DNA of 64,000 bases from Symbiodinium sp. CCMP2592 (taxonomy: Eukaryota; Sar; Dinophyceae; Suessiales; Symbiodiniaceae): positions 251,001 to 315,000 of the forward strand of contig CAJNDT010006154.1 in NCBI GenBank assembly GCA_905221615.1, read 5' to 3'. The notes beneath the pieces are model-generated. The model was given only the letters and a program-made list of their open reading frames with translations. It was not told where the DNA came from and did no database searches. Every line of letters starts with the position of its first letter. Position 1 is the first letter of the stretch. The position numbers were made by a program, and so were the translations under genes. Of this stretch, positions 9,239 through 17,125 are shown piece by piece.

Positions 9239-10180
9239 ACGGAAAATGCCCTCGGCTCCGATGATTATACAACGAAACAGAAGAAAGAGGAACCCTCAGG
9301 TCCTCCTCGTCCTCAGGTCCAACCGGGTCGTCAGGTGGTGTTGGACCCTTTTCTTTTCGAGGTTTCTTGGAAGAGCCAGGGGCAGATCCTAATGGTTCAG
9401 GGTCCTCATCAAAGATTCCTTCAGGATCTAAAGGATTACGACTAGAAGCTTCAGGTTTTGAGGAAGTTGCGGGAGCAGGTCTTGAGGAAGGTTCGGGGTC
9501 TAAGTCAAACGGATCAGAACGTGTACCGGTCCCCGGCGACGGTAAACCTCTAAAGCGCACGGCTCGAAGCACGTGCTCAACTTGTTCCGTCTTCTTTGCC
9601 GGGGCCGGTTCATCATCTCCGGCACAAAGCATGCCAAACATGCCGCAACATGCGCACTTTAAGTTTTCACAGACATGCTCACAAACGCGCTGCCCAAAAC
9701 CTTTCACCTCACGACTCAAAAGAAGTTTCCTACTCACTTCGACGCGGGCCCAACGGTCCCGCAGCTTAATCCTAAAGTAGCTTCCGCGTTTTCTAGAAAA
9801 CACCCTATAGAACTTTCGTGGCCTCTTTCGCGAAACCACTTTCCTGAAACACCGAAGTAACCCTGAAGAAACCCACAAAGCTATACCACAGAAGAGGCTG
9901 TAGACCGTCAGGAGAAGCACGATGATACCAAGATCCAGTCCTGGCGTGAAACCATTCCTGAAAGCGGCCGTGGTTTTAAAGGTGCGGGTTCTTCCGGTAG
10001 GAGGGTTCGAGGTACGTTGGGTTGGTTTTCGAGCAAACGCAACATGCCACAAACCATGCCAACGCTCATGCCACACAACATGCTGCTGCAAAACGTGATG
10101 CTGCAAAGTGTGCTGCTGCAAAGCGTGCTGTTGCAAAGCGTGCTCGCAAGAAAAAACTTTTGAACTCCAACCCCTCGGTG
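9150..10180 (-). CDS. Upstream part of element 1 polyprotein: membrane segment, Cys cluster, HHCC zinc motif
   Basis: The open frame reaches 12,854 but only the C-terminal third looks coding. It holds a hydrophobic segment (about 22 residues starting GIIVLLLTVYS), a very basic stretch (RKRPRKFYR), a cysteine cluster (CEHVCENLKCACCGMFG), an acidic/proline linker with DPFDLDPEP-type repeats, and then HRSRGHFPFDANCEACC. The last is the His-His-Cys-Cys zinc-binding module (GAG_pre-integrase) that precedes the copia integrase core. It therefore joins functionally to the Pol frame starting near 9,238, one base out of register. The upstream part of the frame is antisense or out-of-phase to better ORFs (10,196-10,603; 10,673-12,064; 12,265-12,558) and is probably not translated. 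Membrane segments upstream of integrase also occur in element 3. Confidence 0.6.
10070..10150 (-). repeat. 15-bp tandem repeat
   Basis: About five units of a TGCTGCTGCAAARCG-like 15-mer, translated on the minus strand as HALQQ-type repeats in the 9,150 frame. It lies at the upstream edge of the convincing coding part of that ORF. Confidence 0.7.
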
Positions 10181-10195
10181 CGGATCGCCGCAGAG

Positions 10196-10603
10196 TCACT
10201 CCAAGAGCCGTTGGCCCTCTTCTAGGATCTGCCTCGCCTGCGCAGTCACTTGACTGTGGCTGAAAGATGGCGGGCTGAGCACAAATGCCCGTTCCTGGGC
10301 AGTCTGTCCTGTGGCAGAAGCACTCAGAGCTCTCGGAGGCGTTGGTAGACGAGATCGTGGTGGAACAGACGGAGGGATGTTCACACCGTGCCTTTGATAG
10401 TCCTCTCTTTGCATCCCCTCCGGAAGCATGGGTGCCGAAACCCTCGGGAGGTTGAATGCAGTAGCAACCAGTTCTCCTGGTGGCACCGAGGACGGAGCCG
10501 GGCTCGGCGGTGCCGGCTGTCCCGCCTCTGCGGGCTGATTTCCCTCGTCGGCCCCAACAAAGCCATCCAATTGGGACAGCCTCTGGCCTGTAAGTTCTTC
10601 CAA
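10196..10603 (-). CDS. Gag-like fragment, Pro-rich with helical ends
   Basis: A 135-residue frame on the element 1 strand. It starts LEELTGQRLSQLDGF, passes through a P/S/A-rich middle, and ends in a helical, glutamine/glutamate-rich tail. It follows the 463-residue ORF at 10,673-12,064 in a different frame and has similar composition. The two may be one gag-like protein broken by a frameshift or separated by a short intron between about 10,630 and 10,673. No named domain recognised. Confidence 0.4.
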   Translation of the reverse strand: MEELTGQRLSQLDGFVGADEGNQPAEAGQPAPPSPAPSSVPPGELVATAFNLPRVSAPMLPEGMQREDYQRHGVNIPPSVPPRSRLPTPPRALSASATGQTAQERAFVLSPPSFSHSQVTAQARQILEEGQRLLE

Positions 10604-10672
10604 CGTTCGCCATATCGCGATGTCTGATAAATCTTCTTGGCCCTGGGCCCTGTTCAGCGCCGTAACTTCTCC

Positions 10673-12064
10673 TTATCCAAGGAGCAAAGATTCCTCGTCG
10701 GAGCTCGAAGAGGAGGTGTCCACAACACCACCCTCCATCGTTGAGCCCTGAGGCATCGCTGCCGATTTGGCCCTTGCCGCTCGCATGGATTCCCGGGCCT
10801 CGTGGAGGCGCTCCTCCTCCCGTTTTCGCCTGTAATACCGGGCAACACGGAGGTATATGCCCGAGTCTAGGTATGCCCAAGCCGTTTTGAGCTCGAGCGA
10901 GGTGACCGACTGGGGCACCTTTACGAGCAGACTCGAACGCGCTCCCACCAGTCCCCTGTATCCAGCAGGCGTAGCCAGATAGGTTTGCAATACAGCTCGA
11001 CAATGGAAGAGATAGTGTAACATAGATACAGGGTTGGGTTCCTGGAACCTTCGTTTCCACGCCGCCCGAGCGGCCCGTGGAGCCTCCAGAAGTTCGGTAA
11101 CCCTGACTGCGAACACCACGTCCTCCATATGCAGCCCGTACTCTGCTAGGCTCTTGCCCTCTAGGCGACGTCCCAACCAAACCTCCCATTCCTGCTGCCC
11201 AATGATACATTGGGCTTCCGATTCCACCATCTTCGGCCTCGAAACCCTCAATGGTTCCTCTGGATAGGCCGCTGTCACCGGAATCACTGGAGTGGCTGGT
11301 AGCCAAGCAGCTGGATGCTCTAGGTCGGGCAGGCCTATCGGACCGAGCATCGTCGCTGTCGGAGAGCAAAGTGCTCTCAAGGCGTGGCCTGGAGCACAGA
11401 ACGCCAGGGATGGGGCATCGTAGGCATCGTTCATGTTCGCTGGAATCCCCGCCAAGTGCGAGAGCAACGGAATAGGCTCGGTAGAGTCGACCGAGACCTT
11501 TGCAAGGCCTAGTGTTTCCGCATGCTCCCATCTGCGGCCAGCCTCCAGCCTCAACGCTCTCAGGAGGAGTTGGGTTCCCACATCCATCTGAAGCGCACCA
11601 AACGGAGGGCTCAGCGAACCCGGCGAGATGTTCGCCGGGATTCCAACCCGAGGTGGCGTAGGCCCCTCGACCTCTGAAGGAACCCCAGCGCGCAGGCGCT
11701 TCGAGGGATTCGGCCATTGGTGGCCCCAACTCTCCTCCCCTTCGCTCTCTGAGAACAAAGGGCTCTCTGCAATATCCGCCTTCGGCGGACTCCTCGCAGT
11801 ATTCTCCTCCACAGGGCTTCCAGCCACATCTGCCTGCGAAGGGCCATCTGCAGAATCCGCCAGCAACGGGCTCTCCGCTGCTTCCGTCACCACTGGCGAC
11901 GGGTAGACAGCCACCGGCGACGATGGTCCCCCACCCGGCGGCTCGACCCCCGGTAGTTCGAAAGAGGGGCTCTCCAAAGCCGGTGGAGTAGGCGGTTTCC
12001 CAGGAGAGCCTGGACTGCTCAAAGCAACACTCGGGGTAAACTCGTCCCCGCTGGCACCGTCCAT
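10673..12064 (-). CDS. Gag-like protein of element 1, unassigned
   Basis: A 463-residue frame starting MDGASGDEF; the longer frame opens 81 bp earlier, but this Met precedes the first sensible sequence. Residues 1-150 are rich in P, S, E and G with repeated short words (SPPKADIAESP, ADSADGPSQADV). Residues about 170-430 look folded and helical, with the segments EVWLGRRLEGKSLAEYGL and LHYLFHCRAVLQTYL. The end is basic (RYYRRKREEERLHEARE) and then a serine/acidic tail. Position, strand and composition suit a Gag or accessory ORF upstream of Pol, but there is no CCHC knuckle and I recognise no family. Could instead be an exon of a host gene overlapped by the element. Confidence 0.5.
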   Translation of the reverse strand: MDGASGDEFTPSVALSSPGSPGKPPTPPALESPSFELPGVEPPGGGPSSPVAVYPSPVVTEAAESPLLADSADGPSQADVAGSPVEENTARSPPKADIAESPLFSESEGEESWGHQWPNPSKRLRAGVPSEVEGPTPPRVGIPANISPGSLSPPFGALQMDVGTQLLLRALRLEAGRRWEHAETLGLAKVSVDSTEPIPLLSHLAGIPANMNDAYDAPSLAFCAPGHALRALCSPTATMLGPIGLPDLEHPAAWLPATPVIPVTAAYPEEPLRVSRPKMVESEAQCIIGQQEWEVWLGRRLEGKSLAEYGLHMEDVVFAVRVTELLEAPRAARAAWKRRFQEPNPVSMLHYLFHCRAVLQTYLATPAGYRGLVGARSSLLVKVPQSVTSLELKTAWAYLDSGIYLRVARYYRRKREEERLHEARESMRAARAKSAAMPQGSTMEGGVVDTSSSSSDEESLLLG

Positions 12065-12183
12065 TATGATCTCCAAAGGGAGACCTCTCTTCACCAAAGA
12101 GAAAAACGGCTGCAGATGGAACGTGCGCAGTGCTAGCGCAAACATTCGGCAACATCAGCGTTTGCAAAATCAAGCCAAACATG

Positions 12184-12295
12184 CCAACATGCCACTGTTT
12201 CCTAGGTTCACGCAGCTGTTTCCTAGGCTCACGCAGTTGCTTCCTAGGCTCACGCCGCTGCTTCCTAAGCTCCGGCAACTGCTTTCGCAACCCTT
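12184..12295 (-). repeat. 21-bp tandem repeat
   Basis: About five units with core CTGTTTCCTAGGCTCACGCAG on the plus strand, degenerating toward 12,295. On the minus strand it reads as RKQLREP repeats in one frame. The same TTTCCTA core recurs in the 36-bp repeat at 12,668-12,776. Confidence 0.8.
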
Positions 12296-12558
12296 TTTCT
12301 ACCCTCTTGTGGCTGCAGGGTCGGTCTTCTGTACTTTCCATCAAGCAAGACCCAACCGCCATCGGCATCGCTCTCAGCATAGCTCGAATCTGGAACTTCG
12401 TCGTGGGCACGTAGCCATTGCAACCCAGACCAGTGTTGAATGCAGGCCCAACAATAATGATGGGTGTGTGCAGGTTTGCGTCTGATGCAAACCTGCTTTC
12501 CGCACACCTCGCACCGGTGCTCGCATTCTTGCTTTGATCCGCCCAGATAGTTTCCCAT
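12265..12558 (-). CDS. Small Cys/His-rich protein fragment
   Basis: A frame starting MGNYLGGSKQE (an upstream Met at 12,663 also exists). It contains spaced C-x3-C-x2-C-x4-C, then HTHHYCWACIQHW, an arrangement suited to binding one or two zinc ions. The remainder is acidic and then basic (GRKRVAKAVAGA) and runs into the 21-bp repeat. It sits upstream of the gag-like ORF on the same strand and may be its N-terminal part in another frame. Family not recognised. Confidence 0.4.
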   Translation of the reverse strand: MGNYLGGSKQECEHRCEVCGKQVCIRRKPAHTHHYCWACIQHWSGLQWLRAHDEVPDSSYAESDADGGWVLLDGKYRRPTLQPQEGRKRVAKAVAGA

Positions 12559-12667
12559 AGCAGGAAAAAGAGGCGTATGCCGAGTCGTTCTGCAAAAACC
12601 GTAAGGGTAAAAGCCCGCTTGAGCAATCGCAAAATCATGGAAAAACATGCCCAAAACATGCAAAGCA

Positions 12668-12776
12668 CCATGCCAACATGCGACTGTTTCCTAAAATCAA
12701 GAGCCATGCCAACATGCGACTGTTTCCTAAAATCAAGCGACATGCCAACATGCGACTGTTTCCTAAAATCAAGCGC
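12668..12776 (-). repeat. 36-bp tandem repeat, three units
   Basis: Three nearly perfect 36-bp units built on CATGCCAACATGCGACTG followed by TTTCCTAAAATCAAG. Translated on the minus strand as LDFRKQSHVGM. The CATGC/ACATG word is also frequent in the element 2 LTR. Confidence 0.9.
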
Positions 12777-13040
12777 CGTGCACTGCCTAAAGTCACTAGA
12801 TCCTGGGGAATCAAACGTAACAGAAATTCCTGCCACCCCCAAGTTTCGTAGCACTAATCTGGATCGTCATGGAAACTTCAAATTCGTAGCACTTATATGT
12901 GTTCTCGCGAGCACTTATTATGATTACGTGCGTTTTTGTACATATGGTGTTGGTGCAGCTCGATTTGGGCTTAAGATATCCAACCTGCCCTGTGAACCTG
13001 CTGAACCGGCACACGTGCGCCCTGTGTGTGCATGTATGTA

Positions 13041-13911
13041 GATCTGCACGGAGACGATGAAGATGATCAGCCAGACCTCAGCCAGCAGGTACGTGCTCCG
13101 AATGGCAAGTGACGTTCAGGTGCTACCGTCCCTCTGCATGTGTGAATCGCTCTGCAATATGTGCTCATATATGTGTGGATGCATACCTCTTCGATGCTGC
13201 TGTTTTCTAGGTCTCAGTTTGCTGTTAAGCTGGCTGTAGCTAGGTAGTTAGGGATGGCGTCCCCGGCTGCTCACAAGTGGTTAAAAAATCCGGTGTTGGC
13301 AAACCGCGGTGCAACCGGTCATTTGGCTTTGACGCCGAATGATTTTTTGAATCGCAATGATGTCATCAACAACAGTGTGATCATCTCAACCGTGATTTCC
13401 TTTCACGGGCTTCGCCCGAGTGTCGACATCTTGACGGATGAAGTTGATGCCTTTTTCCGGGCAGCCAGACCCAGAGGGAAGCCGGAGATCAGCAGCAACA
13501 CGGCATATTAATGTGCTTGCATGATATTGTTGCACTGCATTTTCTAGATGTGTTTGGCAGCTTAGGGGACGTGTGCCGGACCCAAGCGTGGGTATTGAAA
13601 CGCATGGTTTCAATCTTCGCAAGGGCAGCTCGGAGGGGGCACTACCCAAGGGAGCGTGCCTTCAGAGACATCTACCATGCAGCAGGGATTCCTCTTCCAG
13701 CTCACTCGAGTTGCCTGTTGCAATATCTGATCTGCGTGCTTCTGTGAGTCATGCTTCGTTCGATCTGTGCATCTTCATCCTTATAAAGGTGCTGATAAAG
13801 CTGGCGAGTCTGGTGATGATGATGATGTCAGCAGCGACGAAGAGGTGGAGAGCGAGTCGTGCAGCGCAGAGGAGATCTACATTACCACTGCTACCTCTGC
13901 TACAACTGCTC

Positions 13912-13943
<32 letters not shown>

Positions 13944-13962
13944 GCTGCTACTGCTGCTACTG

Positions 13963-14014
<52 letters not shown>

Positions 14015-14161
14015 ATTCTATAACTACTCCTTTTCTACTGATGCTGCTACTGCTTCTGTTGATGCTTCTGCTACGAACATAACAGCTATCCCTATGCCTA
14101 GCCCCAGCAGGACGTAGAAGTGGAGCCCGAGGAGGAGGATGCTTTGAAGGACCCCAACTGA
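13041..14161 (+). CDS. Gene A1, multi-exon acidic protein of a dinoflagellate family (product unknown)
   Basis: Short exons on the plus strand. Approximate exons: 13,041-13,089 (DLHGDDEDDQPDLSQQ, flanked by AG and GTACGT); possibly 13,254-13,508 (KWLKNPVLANRGATGHL and onward); 13,555-13,690 (DVFGSLGDVCRTQAWVLKRM then a basic helical stretch, the best-looking exon); 13,790-13,880 (GESGDDDDVSSDEEVESES); 14,108-14,161 (QDVEVEPEEEDALKDPN, stop TGA). The intron after the acidic exon carries the (ACT)n microsatellite. The family resembles gene models I know from Symbiodiniaceae, but I know no function. Acidic runs suggest a nuclear or chromatin-associated protein; that is inference. The 5' end is not visible and may lie before 13,041. 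Confidence 0.45.
13911..14012 (+). repeat. ACT/GCT trinucleotide microsatellite
   Basis: About 100 bp of (ACT)n with interspersed GCT units. It gives long poly-Leu, poly-Thr and poly-Ser readings in different frames, none of which I believe is translated. It lies in a presumed intron of gene A1. Confidence 0.95.
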
Positions 14162-14221
14162 CTCCAGATTGCATTCGGTCGACAGCAGCAGACAAGCTAG
14201 ATTTGAGATGCTTGCTTTCAG

Positions 14222-16479
14222 TTGCGACCCGTCACGAGCCGAGGCACCGACCTAACAGCCAGCTCCTTGAACAAGCTGTTGCCTGAGGAGGCAGTCAAGA
14301 CGCCGTGTTCCGGGAAGGGCAGTGACTGTGAAAGTGCTCGATTGAGCCAGCGATCCATGGGTTCATCTGACAACCCCTGGGTGTCGACACCAGAGCCCAA
14401 AGGAACCTAGGCCCCAATAGATCAGCAGCGCGTATTTGCAATAATCCCCTAAACCCTAAACCCCAAAACTCTAAATTCAAGCCCCTTAAACCCTAACCCC
14501 CGAACTGCTAGCATTGTTTACAGGATCTTCTGGTGATACCAAGTCGACAAGCAATCCAACATGATTGAAGTTCGACTGCTGAGGATTGTCTTTCTCGGTG
14601 CCCAGCACACCCGAGAAGCTGGCCCTCACATCCACGGTTCCAGCAGTCCGCCCAGCTTCGGCCTCGGAGATGGCAGCTCTGGCTGACAAGCAGATCTTGG
14701 ACGAGCTGCTAGCAGAGGAGGAAATGCTGGTACAGTTGCAGATCATGCAAGAGCTGGAGCTAGAGGAGGCTAAGTTGGCTGAACTTGTTTCTGCCCTCAA
14801 GCTAGACACGAAAACGACCCAGCTTTCCTCCCCAACCTATGCCACCTCCTGTGTCCTGGTTGCATGATCTGATATAGCATGTACTATCACTTGCCACGTG
14901 CATACAAGAACAACGCCTGAACACCTAAGGTCCTGATGTTTTCGACACGGTGCCCTTTGAGTTTCCGGAGGTTGTCCCCGAAACGGCTCTGACAGCGAAG
15001 CTGCTCGGAAGAAAGGACTCAAGCTGGCTGCAGTCTGAAGCTTCTGAGATCGAGAGCCCCATCACTGGGCCGAGTCAGGGGCCAGTCCTTGAGAATATCC
15101 CAGCTGCAGCCCACGCAACCGAGCAGCCTAAGAGGCCTGCACTTTGGGTGTTTCCGGTGCATGACGATGAGGCTGGGAAGGTTGGCTACAATGGATTGTC
15201 AAGGGAGGATCCAGAAACGGGTCTGTTGGAGCCGGTACGGGGAGCAATGCCTGCACGGGCACCGGAGTTGCCAGAGGCCTTGAACACGGGGGCTGATAGC
15301 GCAGAGGATTGCCAGACAGAGCAGGCAGAGCTGGGGGTTCACAACCCAGAGGATTCCGAGACAAAGCACGCAGAGCTGGCGGTTGACGACCCAAAGGATT
15401 CCGACACAACGCAGGCAGAGCTGGCGGTTCACGACCCAGAGGATTCCGAGACAAAGCAGGCAGAGCTGGGGGTTCACGACCCAGAGGATTCCGTTCACGA
15501 CCCAGAGGATTCCGAGACAAAGCAGGCACAGATGGAGGTTGACAAGGAGCACGAGCAGAGCCACGCTTCGGGTGACGCCGCACCCATCCCTGCTCCAGCC
15601 ATCCTGAGGAGATTGCCGCCCATCTCGCCAGCAGAGCAGAGCGCCCTGGCTGCTGCTGGCAAGGGTGCAGCGGATGATGAAGCCGATGACGATGAAAAGC
15701 CCAAGCGGTCCAACCGGGGACGCGGTGGGCGCGGCCGTGGACGCGGCCGAAGTGCTACAGGACGTGGGCGCGGCCGTGCATGCGGCCGTGGCCGCGGTCG
15801 CAGGGTGGATGAGGAGGAGGATGAGCAGTCTGAGGATGTCTCAATGGAGGATGAGATGGCGGCAGAGCCGCCAGCAAAGCGCCGCCGGGCTGTGGCAAAG
15901 TGCAGCCCAAAGACAAAGGCCAAGGCCAAGGGGAAGAGCAAGCCGGTGCCCAAGGCAACGTCCCGGCGAAAGGCAGCAGTGGAGGAGGAAAGTGAAGATG
16001 CTGAGGATGCCACGTGCTATCACGGCTCCCCCTTGGCAGCGGCTCCCGGCACCCCAGAGTCCGTGCAGGAAGCCAAGTTGGCAACGGCCAAGGGTAAGGC
16101 AAAGGCCAAGGGTAAGGCAAAGGCAAAGGCGAAAGCAGCAGGGCTGCCAAAGGGATCCAAGCCGTCTGCTGGTTGCAAGCGCAAGGCTGAGACCATTGAT
16201 GGATCGGCTACCAAGCGAGCGAAGGTTGGAACCGCAAAGGATGCTGAGCCCGATGATGCTCTGGCTGCCGCCAAGCAAGCCAAGAGCCGCAAGAGTGTGG
16301 CCTATCACGCAGCTCGGAAGGCTGCCAAGGAGCGCGGGCTTTCGGATGAGGCCGCAAAGGAAGAGGCAAAGCTAGTTTCCTGTCTGGATAGTCCATGTGC
16401 TGTTAAACATGAAACGGTGCGGTTTCAATCTCCCTCCCAGTGCATGTGCTGAGCTAAGGCCTACAAGATGACTGAGTAA
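14222..16479 (+). CDS. Gene A2, Lys/Ala- and Gly/Arg-rich low-complexity protein
   Basis: Exons at about 14,222-14,408, 14,596-14,850, a large one at 14,938-16,365, and a last one at 16,459-16,479. The coiled-coil exon reads ILDELLAEEEMLVQLQ. The large exon holds five or six copies of an acidic 14-residue repeat (AELAVHDPEDSETK; DNA 15,325-15,530), a GRGRGR tract (about 15,715-15,805) like RNA-binding RGG boxes, acidic clusters, and Lys/Ala tracts like those of histone H1-type tails (KAKGKAKAKAKA). The final intron fits GC-AG: exon ends GAG at 16,365, intron 16,366-16,458 begins GC and ends AG, and the last exon AYKMTE stops at 16,477-16,479. Nuclear, nucleic-acid-binding by composition only. 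Start codon not placed. Confidence 0.6.
14440..14505 (+). repeat. Degenerate telomere-like CCCTAAA tract in intron
   Basis: Runs of CCCTAAACCCTAAACCCC and variants. Similar tracts, in either orientation, lie at 17,440-17,495, 18,103-18,155, 21,560-21,615, 24,505-24,560, 24,893-24,930 and 26,855-26,885, nearly all in introns or between exons of genes A2-D. The perfect unit equals the plant-type telomere repeat, the type reported for dinoflagellates. Confidence 0.75.
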
Positions 16480-17125
16480 ATGATTTTGGGGTCATACTGA
16501 TCCAATCAGGCCAAAGGCCTTTATGGGTTTATGCATCCTGCAAGCATTGCCGGATGCAAAGGTGGTTCGGCTACGTGCTGTGCTTGCACACTGTGACTCA
16601 GCAGCTCTATAGGTGTGCAGCGCAGGTCATTCGATGTGAATGTAACATGTAGCTACTACATGGATTTTGATTTGCCTGAAAGGCTCGCAAACACACATGC
16701 GATCGAAGAAGTTCCCGGGGCAAAAAACCGTGGTGTTGCGTCCATGCCTCCCGCAAGAGACTTATGCAGTCACAGAACCGATGTCATTCAGTCATTAACG
16801 AACTTCGTGCCAACGCAGGTATATGCCCAAAGCTGAGGGCTGGGCCATTCGTGCACGAATACGTGGTTCAGGCCGGTGTGCACTGCTTCCTGCAAGAATT
16901 TTTTCGCGCATGACCGATGCAATCGTGATCGCTTTCTCTCTTCACTTGCAAGCTGCTCCAGCTGGAACATTTGTGGAGAGAGGTCTAAGTCACTAGCCGT
17001 AGCCTGCTGTTATGGATGGCCCCATGTATGAGTCCATGGTTGTCAACCTGATTCAAATTGGGGCTCCCAAGGCCTGGATTGAGTTTCAGTACATGCTCTG
17101 TGCTTGACTCATGAAAGTAATCTAG
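16480..17125. other. Intergenic stretch A2-B
   Basis: No exon of known family seen between the stop of gene A2 and the first recognised exon of gene B. Could hold the 3' UTR of A2 and the unrecognised 5' end of B. Confidence 0.4.

Noticed and set aside
9150-12854. The whole 1,234-codon frame as one protein
   Set aside because: Between about 10,200 and 12,850 it is out of phase with better ORFs and has shadow-like composition; only the C-terminal third is supported.
13573-14195. Poly-Leu, poly-Ser and poly-Thr ORFs
   Set aside because: All three are readings of the ACT/GCT microsatellite in a presumed intron.
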